Assembly (NCBI GenBank): GCA_034406715.1
Contig: CP137868.1
Coordinates: 682,001-746,000 of the forward strand
Direction: 5' to 3'
Length of the DNA stretch: 64,000 nucleotides
From: Rhodotorula mucilaginosa
Taxonomy: Eukaryota; Basidiomycota; Microbotryomycetes; Sporidiobolales; Sporidiobolaceae
Below are positions 45,120 through 55,586 of this stretch, piece after piece (positions within the stretch are counted from its first letter, which is position 1; the number at the start of each line of letters is the position of its first letter). Below the pieces are notes generated by a model. That model saw only the letters and a program-made list of their open reading frames with translations. It was not told the DNA's origin and did no database searches. The translations under genes were made by a program, and so were the position numbers.

Positions 45120-47393
45120 TCAACCTTCCCAGTCCTTGACAGCTTGCTCGATCTTGGGACGCCAGAACTTGCGAGAGGCGTCAGCCGACTGGTACTGGTA
45201 GACGGCCCGGCGCGCCAGCAAGGGCTTCTTGTCCGGACGGCGCCACTTTTCGAGGTTCTTGATACCAGAAGATTCGATCGCGTGCTTGAGCTGCTTGAAG
45301 AGGCGATCCGCCGACCTGCATTCAACTGAAAGCCTCAGCGAGGGGAGGGCTTCGCCGGGGGCTGATCAGCGGACCGGACTCACCCAGCATGCAGGCGGCG
45401 ACCGTATCCGTGCGCGACGACGAGCGCAATCTGACGGTACTTCTCGCCAGTCTTCTTGTCGCGGAAGTTGGTCAGGGCGACCGTGACGTCAGCTTGAATT
45501 TCGGAAGTCCAGGCTGTGGAGCGGGCGAGATGGTCAGCAAGAACAAGGCCGTGGGTTTCGGCAAAACGAGCGCACCTCGCTCGATCGCTGCACGGCGCCA
45601 TCAAGTCGGGATGGTCAGCTGTCCGCGAAGTCGTTGGTGCTCTAGGAGGACTGTCACATACCGAACCATTCTGGAACGGTCTGTTCCGGCGTGCGCTCGA
45701 TCTGCTCTTCGAACGAGACGGGTGCCGATGCGAAGCCAATGGAGATGGACGGGTACTTCTTGGACTTGGTGGCAATGCTGCGTGCAGAGTCGGAAGTCAG
45801 CGAAGGTGCGAGGAAGCTGGGCAACAAATTCTCGTACCTGTCGCCCTTCCAGTCGCGACGCAGCTGCGGAAGGTTTCGGCACGACATTCAGTTCCAGTCC
45901 AGTCCGGCAGGCGTAGCGAAAAGTCGACAATCATCCTCACCAGACTGCGCAAGTCGAGACCGCCGAGGGCTTTGCGAGATTGGGTCATGTCGTCGTCGAG
46001 AATGCCCATGACATCCTTCATCTTGCGGTGCTTCCACGAGCTGCGCGGGAACAGGCGCGAAACAGCATCCATGTCGACCTGACGGGACGAGTCACGTTTG
46101 AGCGCATCGCTGTCGATGGCGACTGTGCGCAGAAGTACTGCAAGTCAGCGGGCGGATCGGCCTGCAAGCGAAGAGCGTCGGCCAAAACTGACTCGTGCGG
46201 AGGATCAACTCGATGAGTTCTTTCGGCAACGGTCCATGCATCGTCGCGTCGCTCTCTTCAGCCGCCGGAGGGTCATCGAGGTCGTAGGTCGGCATCGGGT
46301 ACGCCGTACTCGCGCCTGGCAGCGTTTCGAGCAGGTAGTCCGTCACCAAAGACGAGCAAGACCCCGCCGCCTCGACGATACGGGGATCGGCTGTGCGGTT
46401 CGCGACACCGCGATCATCGTGGTGGTCTGGGGAAGCAGAGCCTCGTGAGTGAACGGTTCTTCGGTTCGCAGCTGCCCGAGAACAAGCCGCACCGATGATC
46501 GCCACAATCTCTGCCTTGTCCCACATAGAACGCGGGACGTTGTGGTCGACGAGAGCGATGCCCTTGATTCGATGCCAGAGGTCGTTGGGCTGGAAGGCCG
46601 AGTGTCAGCTTGCCCGTCTCGCGAGGTCCGGAGAAAAAGGACGTCGAAGCTCACCTTGATCGGAAGTTCGTCAATGGCTGTGGACGCAGAAGATCAGCGG
46701 TGGCCGGCAATTTACAGATGTACAGTACGGCAGATACATACTCAGGAGATCGCGATGTCCGGAACTCATGCGCGCGTAGTGCAGTGCGAGCGCATTCTCC
46801 GGTCGCAAGTCGAGAGCGTCTGTAGCCGAGCCATCCCGAGAGGGTCGACGTCCTCTTCGCCAGCAAGCGGGGCAGCCAAAGTGAGCACGCACCTTGTTCG
46901 GTCTGCAAGAGCGCGACAGCCTTCTGGGGAGTCTCGAGATGGTTGTACAGGTACGAGAGCGTGAGGGCGGAAACGAGACTGTCCAGGTCTCCCGCCTCGT
47001 TGCCCATGACGATGACCCAGTCGTCGGCATCGTTGTTGCGGAGCGCCTCGAGGAACTCTTCCTGTGTCACGTTTGAGAGCGCTCGTCAGACGAGAATGCG
47101 CTTTCATCGCTCGATGCTGAACTATGACGACGGACCTTGTTCTGCCGACTCCACTGGCTCAGATGGCCTGTACCGGTGGGTTCTTGGTCACCGCCATCTT
47201 GGAGAGCACCGTAAGACTGCTGCTCGAGTTGCCCGTCGTCCGCTGTCGCGAATTGGAACTGACTGTAATCGGCGTCGAGGACCGATTGCACGTTCGGGTC
47301 GCCAAAAGTCACGACGGCGCGCTCGACGGGAGTCGCAGAGACGCCCGCAAGAGTCAGAGCTGCGACAACAGCGAGCAGGGACTGCCAATGCAT
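45120..47393 (-). CDS. PPX1: PPX1-type exopolyphosphatase (DHH family) with N-terminal signal peptide
   Basis: Ppx1 removes phosphate from the ends of polyphosphate chains. The catalytic half shows family motifs: DDWVIVMGNEAGDLDSLVSA (metal-binding D-x-D), KGIALVDHNVPRSMWDKAEI, IIDHHDDRGVANRT (DHH, restored by splicing out an intron inside II|DHH) and RIVEAAGSCSSLVTDYLLET. The DHHA2 half contains KHRKMKDVMGILDDDMTQSR and KKYPSISIGFASAPVSFEEQ; it ends at 45120 after RKFWRPKIEQAVKDWEG. Unlike yeast Ppx1, the protein starts at 47393 with a hydrophobic leader (MHWQSLLAVVAALTLAGVSA, plausible cleavage after the last Ala) and about 70 further residues, joined by an intron to NKEEFLEALRN, which aligns with the yeast N-terminus. 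Secretion or vacuolar delivery is inferred. Confidence 0.88.
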
Positions 47394-47519
47394 AGAGTCG
47401 CGATGAGGAGCGGTGAACAATGCAACAGTGCATGCACGTGAGACTCGAAGATCCCGAAAGCGGATGGCGCACGGTTACTACGTATCTATATGCAAGACTG
47501 GATTAACCTTCTCCAATGT

Positions 47520-47601
47520 GGGGGTGTGGTATAGTGGCATTACGTTCCTTTCGCACTTGTGTGATTAGGAAAGGTCCGGGGTTCAATTCCCCGCTCCTCC
47601 A
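47520..47601 (+). tRNA. tRNA-Ala(CGC) with 10-nt intron
   Basis: A full cloverleaf folds. The acceptor arms are GGGGGTG and CTCCTCC with discriminator A; they include G3-U70, the alanine identity pair, and one T6-T67 mismatch. The T-arm is CGGGG-TTCAATT-CCCCG. The D-arm is GTA...TAC. The anticodon stem TTCCT/AGGAA encloses TTCGCA, then CTTGTGTGAT, then T. Taking the standard intron site one base after the anticodon gives anticodon CGC (codon GCG, alanine) and a 10-nt intron. No 3' CCA is encoded, as expected for a eukaryote. It lies alone between the PPX1-like gene and a small unresolved gene. Confidence 0.88.
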
Positions 47602-47610
47602 AAACCCTTC

Positions 47611-47616
47611 TTTTTT
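47611..47616 (+). terminator. RNA polymerase III terminator
   Basis: A run of six T starts 10 bases past the tRNA 3' end, the normal polymerase III stop. Confidence 0.75.
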
Positions 47617-47813
47617 CCCTTTTGTCGCTCTAGGCCTTTGACCGTCAAAGTCCCTACTTTTACGAAAATGGCCTGCTCGCGTGTGTTCGGATCTCGTGTC
47701 CTGAAGCTGCGCAAGGATGGGACGAGTCCGGCCGGAACCGTGCGGCGCGCATCTTCTGGCAAGAAAGGGGAACGGAAGCGAAGACCCACGCCGGAACATT
47801 GATTCAAGCACGA

Positions 47814-48356
47814 GGAGTACAGACTACCAAACCACGCTCCTTTGCGAAACTCGTGATGTACTCTCCGGGTACTTTCTGTAGATGCTCGGGGTGGAAAGTA
47901 GAACGTTCCGTCCATCGCCGATTCGCGACGCGATTTTTCAACCTCGTGTCCTTCGACCGCGTTGACCGACGACGCTTGGGCAAGTAGCATCTGTGAAGAG
48001 AGGTCGCAATTTGTAAGTGAAATCCAGGGGGCAGAGGGAAGTCACCCGGTTATCTGTATCCTGGTCACGATGTACAATGTCAGAGCTCAGTCAAGCACTC
48101 ACCTTCCGACGCGAGGCGCATCTCGCCGTCTTTTTTCCAAGCCAAGTGCAGCTCTCCTTTGGATCATCGCTCGTCGAGTTCGTCGACCCTGTTTTCTCGT
48201 CCTCCGGCGACTCTGCTTGACCGGCAGTGCGAGCATTGACAGTGTCCGCAGCTTCGACCCTCGCCGGCAGCGGCACACCCGTGAGACGACAGAGCTTGAT
48301 CGCGCAGGCATTCCCATACGGCGTGTGGGCATCTCCCAGCCCGAACGGGCCGCCAT
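47814..48356 (-). CDS. Possible small spliced gene, product unresolved
   Basis: The last exon reads CYLPKRRRSTRSKDTRLKNR and then ends FAKERGLVVCTPRA with a natural stop at 47814, and looks protein-like. A GT-AG intron (donor GTGAGT near 48113, acceptor CTTCACAG just before the exon, near 47991) joins it in phase to a very basic frame that starts MAARSGWEMPTRRMGMPARS at 48356, giving about 145 residues. A different upstream frame, from an ATG at 48480 spliced to AQHGGPFGLGDAHTPYGNAC and on to SPEDEKTGSTNSTSDDPKES, has better codon use but does not join in phase to that last exon. The two readings cannot both be right. No family is recognised. Confidence 0.35.
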
Positions 48357-48480
48357 GCTGGGCGCGTACTGTAGTTGGTTCCCTTCGGCGCTCTTTCCGC
48401 TTGTGGTTGCCTTCGCTTGTGATTGGTTTGCTTTCTCAATCAGACTCGGCTGCGGTCACACTTCCCTCCGTTGCTTGCAT

Positions 48481-48729
48481 CCACTCTAGAGCAGGCGCCC
48501 ATAGACACAGGCCGACTCTGACTTTCTGACTTGACCTGACGAGCACGGACGATGCAGCCAGAGAGCGCTCTCTTCTCTCTGAAGTCAAGATCGAACGGAT
48601 GCGAAGCACGAGGACATATTACAGGGGGTGATCCCGCACTACTACTCTAGGGAATTCATGTCGGTGGTGAGAAAATGCACAGAAAAAGCGGGAGGTTTTC
48701 GAGTCCGTTCGGGCGAGCGCGCGAGTCGT
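48481..48729. other. Intergenic, HSP70 3' flank
   Basis: About 250 bases between the small unresolved gene and the HSP70 stop. No gene or RNA is seen. Confidence 0.4.
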
Positions 48730-51251
48730 TTAGTCGATCTCCTCGACCGACGGCTCGTCGGCACCAGCGCCCGGAGCAGCGCCACCCGGCATGCCACCGG
48801 CGCCCGGCATGCCACCCGGCGCACCACCGGCAGCCGCGTAGACCTTCTGCATGATCGGGTTCGCGACGCCCTCGAGCTCCTTCTGCTTCTCCTCGTACTC
48901 GTCCTTGGACGCCTCGGCCGACGCGTCGAGCCACGAGACGGTCTCGGAGATGGCCTTGTCGAGGGTCTCCTTGTCCGAAGCCTCGATCTTGTCCTTCAGG
49001 TCGCCGTCGATCGAGTTGCGGAGCGAGTAGGCGTAAGACTCGAGTCCGTTCTTCGCAGCGATACGTGCAGCCTCGGCAGCGTCCTCCTCTTTGTACTTCT
49101 CAGCCTCAGAGACCATGCGCTCAATCTCCTCCTTGGAGAGACGGCCCTTGTCCTGTGGGAGCGAAGGAAAAAAACGTCAGTGATCGGTTCCAAAAGTTGG
49201 GCCGAGACCACGCCAACCCCTGCCGATGATTCTGGACACTGTAGAGACTGGTTTACGCACGTTGGTGATCGTGATTTTGTTGCTCTTGCCGGTGGTCTTG
49301 TCCGAGGCGGAGACGTTGAGGATACCGTTGGCGTCTGCAAGTTCGGAAAAGTCAGTAAACCGTGAGGAAACTCAACTCCGGACCGCAGGCTACGACAGTC
49401 CATCGCGTAGACTGCCCATCGTGTAGACAAGGGGATAAGAGGGCCGCTAAACTCACCGATGTCGAAGACGACCTCGATCTGGGGGACACCACGGGGCGCG
49501 GGGGGGATGCCCGAGAGCTCGAACTTTCCGAGGAGGTTGTTGTCCTTGGTGCGGGCACGCTCGCCCTCGTAGACCTGGATGAGGACGCCCGGCTGGTTGT
49601 CGGCGTAGGTCGAGAAGGTCTCGGACTTCTTGGTCGGGACGGTCGTGTTGCGGGGGATGAGCTTGGTCATGACACCGCCGGCGGTCTCGATACCGGTCGA
49701 GAGCGGGGCGACGTCGAGGAGGAGGAGGTCCTGGGTCTTCTCGGACGTGTCGCCGGTGAGGATGGCGGCCTGGACGGCGGCGCCGTACGCGACGGCCTCG
49801 TCCGGGTTGATCGACTTGTTGGGCTCCTTGCCGTTGAAAAAGTCCGAGACGAGCTTCTGGACACGCGGGATACGGGTCGAACCGCCGACGAGGACAATCT
49901 CGTTGACCGACTGCTTGTCGATCTTCGAGTCGCGGAGGACCTTCTCGACCGGCTCCATGGTGCCGCGGAACAAGTCGGCGCAGAGCTCCTCGAAACGGGC
50001 ACGGGTGATCGAGGTGTAGAAGTCGATGCCCTCGAAGAGCGAGTCGATCTCGATAGTGGTCTGGGCGGCCGACGACAGGGTGCGCTTGGCGCGCTCGCAG
50101 GCGGTGCGGAGACGGCGGAGGGCGCGGGCGTTGGACGTGAGGTCCTTCTTGTTCTTGCGCTTGAACTCGGCGCAGAAGTGGGTGACGAGGCGGTTGTCAA
50201 AGTCCTCACCGCCGAGGTGGGTGTCACCGGCGGTCGCCTTGACCTCGAAGATGCCCTCCTCGATCGTGAGGAGCGAGACGTCGAACGTGCCGCCGCCCAA
50301 GTCGAAGATGAGGACGTTCTTCTCGCCCTCGGACTTCTTGTCGAGGCCGTACGCGATCGCGGCGGCGGTCGGCTCGTTGATGATGCGGAGGACGTTGAGG
50401 CCCGAGATGGTACCGGCGTCCTTGGTCGCCTGACGCTGCGAGTCGTTGAAGTAGGCCGGGACGGTGACGACGGCGTTGCTGACCGTGCCTCCGAGGTAGG
50501 CCTCGGCCGTCTCCTTCATCTTGAGGAGGACCATCGACGAGATCTCCTCCGGGGTGAACTCCTTGGTCTCGCCCTTATACTCGACCTGGATGATCGGCTT
50601 GGTCGCCTTGTCGATGATCTTGAACGGCCAGTCTGTGTACACGGTGTCCTAGTCAGTTTCCGAAGGGAGGGCGGGCGGCGAAGGGGATGCAGAGGGGCCG
50701 GGGAAGGGACACTCACGCTTCATGTCGGCCTGGACCTCGGCGTCACCAAACTTGCGACCGATGAGACGCTTGGCGTCAAAGACGGTGCTATTGAGGAAGG
50801 GTGGTGTCAGTACCGTGTGCGGGACTATGGCGGGAAAGAAAAGAACTGACTTGTGCGGGTTCATGGCGACCTGGTTCTTGGCGGCATCACCGATGAGACG
50901 CTCCGTGTCGCTGCAGAAGGGTCGAAATCAGCACGCTGTGTCTAGTGCGAGAGTATACAAGGTGCAAGGACTCACGTAAAGGCGACGTAGGAGGGCGTGG
51001 TGCGGTTGCCTTGGTCCTGGAAGGTGATGGAAGCAACGGGTCTTAGAGTTCGGCGTTCGAGCGAGCGGAGTGCTCTCAGGTGTGTAGACTCACGTTGGCG
51101 ATGATCTCGACACGGTCGTTCTGCCAGACACCGACGCACGAGTACGTCGTGCCGAGATCGATACTGTGTACACGCGGGAGAGTGAGCAACCTGCTTGCTG
51201 GTGACCTCACTCGACGAGGGAGACGACGTACCCGACAGCCTTCGTGGACAT
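48730..51251 (-). CDS. SSA: Cytosolic HSP70 (SSA-type)
   Basis: A general ATP-driven chaperone of the cytosol. The start at 51251 gives MSTKAVG, spliced to [52 protein letters not shown] and [20 protein letters not shown]. The large central exon contains the Hsp70 signatures [13 protein letters not shown] and [20 protein letters not shown]. The substrate-binding part ends [20 protein letters not shown], and the lid helix has [20 protein letters not shown]. The C-terminus is Gly/Met/Pro-rich ([20 protein letters not shown]) and ends PSVEEID rather than the usual EEVD. About eight introns cluster towards both ends. Full length is near 650 residues. No ER or mitochondrial leader is present. Confidence 0.96.
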
Positions 51252-52009
51252 TGTTAAGCGAGTTGTGCTTGGAATGGGAGTGGGTGCAAAAGTGTTCGCT
51301 TGAAAAGGGTACCTAGCAACTGTAGGATTTAGTGGAGGAAGAGAGAGAAAAAGGAGCTGAAGTCCGCCCCGCCTCAAAGCTGGCGCCCGACGTCGCGAAG
51401 GCTCCGAGAACATTCCGTCGTCATTGTCTCGACCTTCTCTGACACTCTTTCACGCTCGATACAGCTCGACACGGCACCCCCTGCAGACGCAGCCGAGCTC
51501 TATGGCTTTCCCTCCGCTTCGACACTCGACCACCGGCCTCTGCATCCTTCTCTTCATACGCGCGTGCTCTCTCTCGTCGGGTTTCCACGTGCTTCCATCC
51601 AGCTTTTGCCACTAGCCGCCCTCTTTCTGCGCTCTCCGTCCTCGATGCAGCTCCCGAATCTCTCTGTTTGGCCATCCTGCATAGCCTCCTGCCGCGGTCA
51701 AACTCTCCGTGCACAGCAACAGGACTTGCTCTTTGAAACTGCTCCATTTACAACAACAGCTCGCCCGCTTGCGTCCGCTCGGCGTTGTCAAGCTCTGCAC
51801 GCATACACGCCTCGCTTACGCCACAGCTGCAAAACCCTGCACCGTCTCAAAAAAACAGGAGGAGCGATTCGGTCCTTAAAAAAGCCACAGCGTCTCGACG
51901 TCGCCACTCTGCGTCACCTCGCACGCCACGCCGCTCGAGAAGCCGTAAATCTCTGATTGGCGTGCACACGAGCGGTTCCCCCATTCCCAAAGCCCCCCAA
52001 AGGGTCAGC
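51252..52009. other. HSP70 promoter region and PHAF1 3' flank
   Basis: About 760 bases without a convincing gene. The HSP70 5' leader and promoter occupy the left part, with a heat-shock element at 51397-51415. The rest is CT-rich on the plus strand and contains only short overlapping frames. Confidence 0.45.
51397..51415 (-). promoter_or_regulatory. Heat shock element upstream of HSP70
   Basis: GAA at 51408-51410 and TTC at 51413-51415 are spaced two bases apart as a perfect inverted pentamer pair. A degenerate TCC (51403-51405) and another GAA (51397-51399) extend the array. It is about 150 bp upstream of the HSP70 start, where Hsf1 would act. Confidence 0.5.
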
Positions 52010-54077
52010 TCATTGGTCACAAGGGACGCGAGATTGAAGCCACCCGGGAACGGACAAGGACAAGGGGAGAGGAGAGAGAGAGTGGCGCGTACCGGTTGAT
52101 GGACCGCGGATGCCCGAATCTGTCTGTTGCTGTTGCGCTCCTTCGCTTCCCGAACCGTGACCAGTCGTCGAGTGCATGGGTCCACCGCCAGCGCTCGAAA
52201 GGAACGCCGTCCGATCCAGCTCGATAGGTCGTTCGTCCTCTCCCGCTCCTCCTCCTTCTCCTCCTCCTCGCAAATACTCCCGAACCGCTTCGAACCCGCA
52301 TTCGACTCCTACTCCAACTTCGCCTCCAAGCTCGGCGTCGGCGTCGACAGAAGTAGTAGCTGCAGTAGGAGCGGGACTCCTTTGCCGCCGCCGCCTCCGG
52401 ACGATCGTCCACAGCGCCCTCGCCGTCCTTCCGAATTGGACCTGCCCCGGCGTGTTCGAATGCAAGATGACCTTTTCGAGCAGGTGCGACGACGGCGAGA
52501 TGAGCAAAGTGAGCCCGAGGTGAGGGTACGAGAGAAAGTACGGGTTGGCTGCTTTGCGGTCCAAGGCGTGAGGTAGATCGGAGTATGTATGAAAAGGCCC
52601 CGAGGTAGTCAGTTCCACTGACTGACAAGGCAAGGACAAGAGGGGGTACACGCACGTTCGAGAGCTGCCTTGCTGGCGGAAGAGAAGGACGAGGAAGGAG
52701 CGCCGACGGCTGCGGCCGTGTGAATCGCAAGTCGATCCTGATTCCCGAGCGCAAGAATACGCCGTCATCATCAAAGACGCATATTAGCCCGAGAGGTCCC
52801 GGGGGGGCGAAAGATGAGCAACAGAGAGAGCGAAGGAGAGGGGGGTAAGGCACACGCACATCTTCCTTCCAAAACGTCCGGACCGCGCTCCCCAACTCGC
52901 AGAGGATATCCTCACTCGTCGTTTCTCCGATCTCGAGTACTACGACGACGGGGGCTCCGTCTTCGTGAGGCGGAGAGACCGCGCCGGCGGCGGCGGCGGA
53001 ACGGGAGTGGAAGCGGAGCGTGACTCGCGGTTTGTCTGCAGCGAGATTGTCCGGATCCAGCTATTGTAAAAATGCGGGCGAAAGGTGAGCTGGCAATCTC
53101 CATACAGGCGCACACAGCGCCCACGGTCCCGCTCGCTCACCTCGATCACGGCTCGGTGCAAATCTCCCTGCGCGACTGTGAACGAGTCCACTCCGCGGTT
53201 GTCGACAGTCTGGAGATGTCGCCATGCCTGGTCGATTGGGATACCCTTTGGAATCGGCAAAGGGGTGAGTACGATCCGTTTCAGTCGTGTCGAGCCTTTG
53301 AAAAGAGAGAGAGGGGATCATCAGTTCGCGTGATAAGAGGAAGAGTAGAAAAAAAAAGGTATTCCTCGCATACCGGATCGGGTCTTTTGCACTCCGAATG
53401 CGACTCCGGGATAGCAGAGCATGTTCTCCTCCTCGTCGTGGTCTTGCTCGGTGCTTCCCTTCGCCACAGTTGGCGCTTTCGAGCTGCCGAACGTCGGACC
53501 GAGGATGGTCCTAATCCGCTTGACGACATCTTCTCTCTCCTCCTCGTCCTCGTCGTCGTTCTCCGCAGCAGCAGTGTTCGCTGTTGACTGTAGTCGTTGC
53601 TGGCGGTATGCGACGTGCGAGCCGGGGTTGGGACCCGTGACTTGGATGCGGGAGAGGCGTTGGGCGGGCGGCGAGAAGGTGAGGTGCAGTGGCGGGGTGG
53701 TGAGCGACAAATGGACCGGCGACGAGAGGGGGTTCTGTAGGGGAGCTCGCTCGTGGTCAGTCCTCTGCTGCCATAGCTAGAGAGGGATGGGCGCATCGTT
53801 CGCTCAGGCTCGCCCCCACATGAAGGCGATCAACAGGCTGACGCACCTGTTCGTCCCAGGCGAGGTTGGCGTGCGGGTACGTATCGCGGTACTCTCGGAC
53901 GTGGTTCAGTACGTTGAAGAGCAGGCTGCCTGTTACAATACTCGGGAGTGAGTTCGAGTGAGTCTGAGTGAGGGACATGGAAGTGGGGAGAGACGAGAGC
54001 TGCGGAAACGGACCGAGTCTGAACGGGCCGAGTGCGCTTCCCGGCACAAGATCGAGCGGGTGCTGACTCGCTGTCAT
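52010..54077 (-). CDS. PHAF1/UPF0183 family protein
   Basis: PHAF1 (C16orf70) binds BCAS3 and is recruited to autophagic membranes in animals; the fungal role is unknown. The start at 54077 gives MTASQHPLDLVPGSALGPFR, joined to SLLFNVLNHVREYRDTYPHA and NLAWDEQ, then over another intron to NPLSSPVHLSLTTPPLHLTF, which parallels the family block PLSxDLxLxLxxxGIKLxF. Further blocks are ENMLCYPGVAFGVQ, LPIPKGIPIDQAWRHLQTVD, RAVIEV and an ELGSAVRTFWKEDVRVPYPP block matching the family's LGSPHKVFYK. The tail block YFLSYPHLGLTLLISPSSHL with LEKVILHSNTPGQVQFGRTA matches YFxNYxxLGxDxLF...KFVLHTNxPGHxxF. At least four introns. The frame then runs through a Gly/Arg-rich end to 52010; a last small intron there is possible. 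Confidence 0.85.
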
Positions 54078-54277
54078 CCTTATTGAGTAGGGCGCACCAG
54101 GTCGATGAGATGCCTCCGTACGCTCGAGGACGTCGAGATGGGCGAACGGTGCACCACACGAGGGGAGGCTGCTGATGTGGAAAGGGGGAAGTGAGATTGG
54201 TACGCGCGGTGCGCCGAGCGGCGAGCGGCCCAACGTGCGCCAGCTGGCCGCTCTCCCTCTACACGCACCAACTCCCA

Positions 54278-54294
54278 ACACACACACACACACA
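54278..54294 (+). repeat. (CA)n run abutting the EFB1 start codon
   Basis: A pure AC/CA dinucleotide run of about 17 bases ends directly at the ATG of EFB1, so it forms the last part of the 5' leader. An unstructured CA leader would favour scanning; this is inference. Confidence 0.8.
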
Positions 54295-55586
54295 ATGGGA
54301 TTCGCAGAGTTCTCGTCGCCGGCCGGTCTCCAGGGTCTCGAGGTCAGTCTCCCTTTCCTCCTTTCCCCGTCCCCGTCCATCTCACACCGCGACTTCGAGC
54401 TGGGTCAGCCGCGCACCACGTCGAACCCCTTCGCCGTCACCGCCTCGCGCGTGCTAGAGTGGCAGGACGGGACGTATACTGATAGTTCCATTCGCTTGGT
54501 ACAGGCCCACCTCACCCACGTCTCGTACATCGAGGGGTCAGTCATCCATCCATCTTCCCTTGCCTTCACCACCCAACCAGCCAGCCAGCCAGCGTACAGA
54601 CTGGGCAGAGAGACACGAAGCGCACATGAAGAACTTTGCTTTGGTCCGTGTTTCCGAGGAGGGGCCTCAAGAACCCCAACAAACGCAGACGACAACACAA
54701 CTACTTTTCCAAGCCATCTGATGCGACTCTGCTCTTTCCCTCTTTACGGTGGCGCGGCTGGCTGCTACACAAACATCGCATAGACCAGGAGAAGAAGAGG
54801 GCTGACGATAGACTCGTTTCAACAATAGCTACACCCCGTCGCAGGCCGACGTTGCCGTCTTCAAGGCGCTCCCGTCCGCCCCGAACGCCGCCACCTACCC
54901 GCACACCGCCCGCTGGTACAAGCACATCCAGTCCTACGAGGCTGAGCACGCCACCCTCCCCGGTGACGCCTCCAAGGCCTACACCGAGTACGGCCCGTCG
55001 ACTTCGGCCGCCGCCCCCGCCGCGGCTGCCGCTGACGAGGACGACGACCTCGACCTGTTCGGTTCGGACGACGAGGTTGACGAGGAGGCCGAGGCTCTCA
55101 AGGCCAAGCGTGTCGCCGAGTACCAGGCCAAGAAGGCCAACAAGCCCAAGTGAGCCCACCCCTCCCTCTCGCCTGCGCGACTGGCCCGCCCGTTACTGAC
55201 CCCGCGCTCGCACGAACGATCAGGACCATCGCCAAGTCGCTCGTCACCCTCGACATCAAGCCGTGGGACGACGAGACCGACATGGCCGCCCTCGAGGCTG
55301 CCGTCCGCTCGATCGAGAAGCCCGGTCTCCTGTGGGGTCTCTCCAAGCTCGTCCCGATCGGCTTCGGAATCAAGAAGCTCCAGATGTCGGTCGTCGTCGA
55401 GGACGAACTCGTCTCGGTCGACGAGCTCCAGGAGGAGATTGCCGAGTTTGACGACTACGTTCAGGTTCGTTTTTCCGTTGCCCCCTTTTTCTTCCGGATT
55501 TTCTCCCTCGCCCGCCCGCCCGCTGACTCTCGTCCCGCGCCCCCGTCCTGCAGTCGTCGGACGTTGCCGCCATGGCCAAGCTTTAA
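54295..55586 (+). CDS. EFB1: EFB1, translation elongation factor eEF1B alpha (eEF1-beta)
   Basis: eEF1B-alpha is the GDP/GTP exchange factor of eEF1A. Five exons (54295-54342, 54505-54536, 54829-55149, 55224-55464, 55554-55586) give 224 residues. The N-terminal domain reads [47 protein letters not shown]. The acidic patch [20 protein letters not shown] follows. The catalytic C-terminal domain has [37 protein letters not shown] and [20 protein letters not shown], ending MAKL; the conserved C-terminal QSxDVAAMxKL is intact. Intron 2 is 292 nt, far longer than the local average. High-expression gene; codons are almost all G/C-ending. Confidence 0.97.

Noticed and set aside
49362-50849. A 495-codon open frame on the plus strand opposite HSP70
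   Set aside because: HSP70 genes with G/C-biased codons regularly leave a long open antisense frame. The composition is Leu/Asp/Gly/Val-rich with no domain, and the minus-strand HSP70 is certain.
54640-54660. AAGAACTTTG in EFB1 intron 2 matching conserved large-subunit rRNA sequence
   Set aside because: It has the same sense as the rRNA, whereas a guide RNA needs the complement. A 10-nt match is not evidence.
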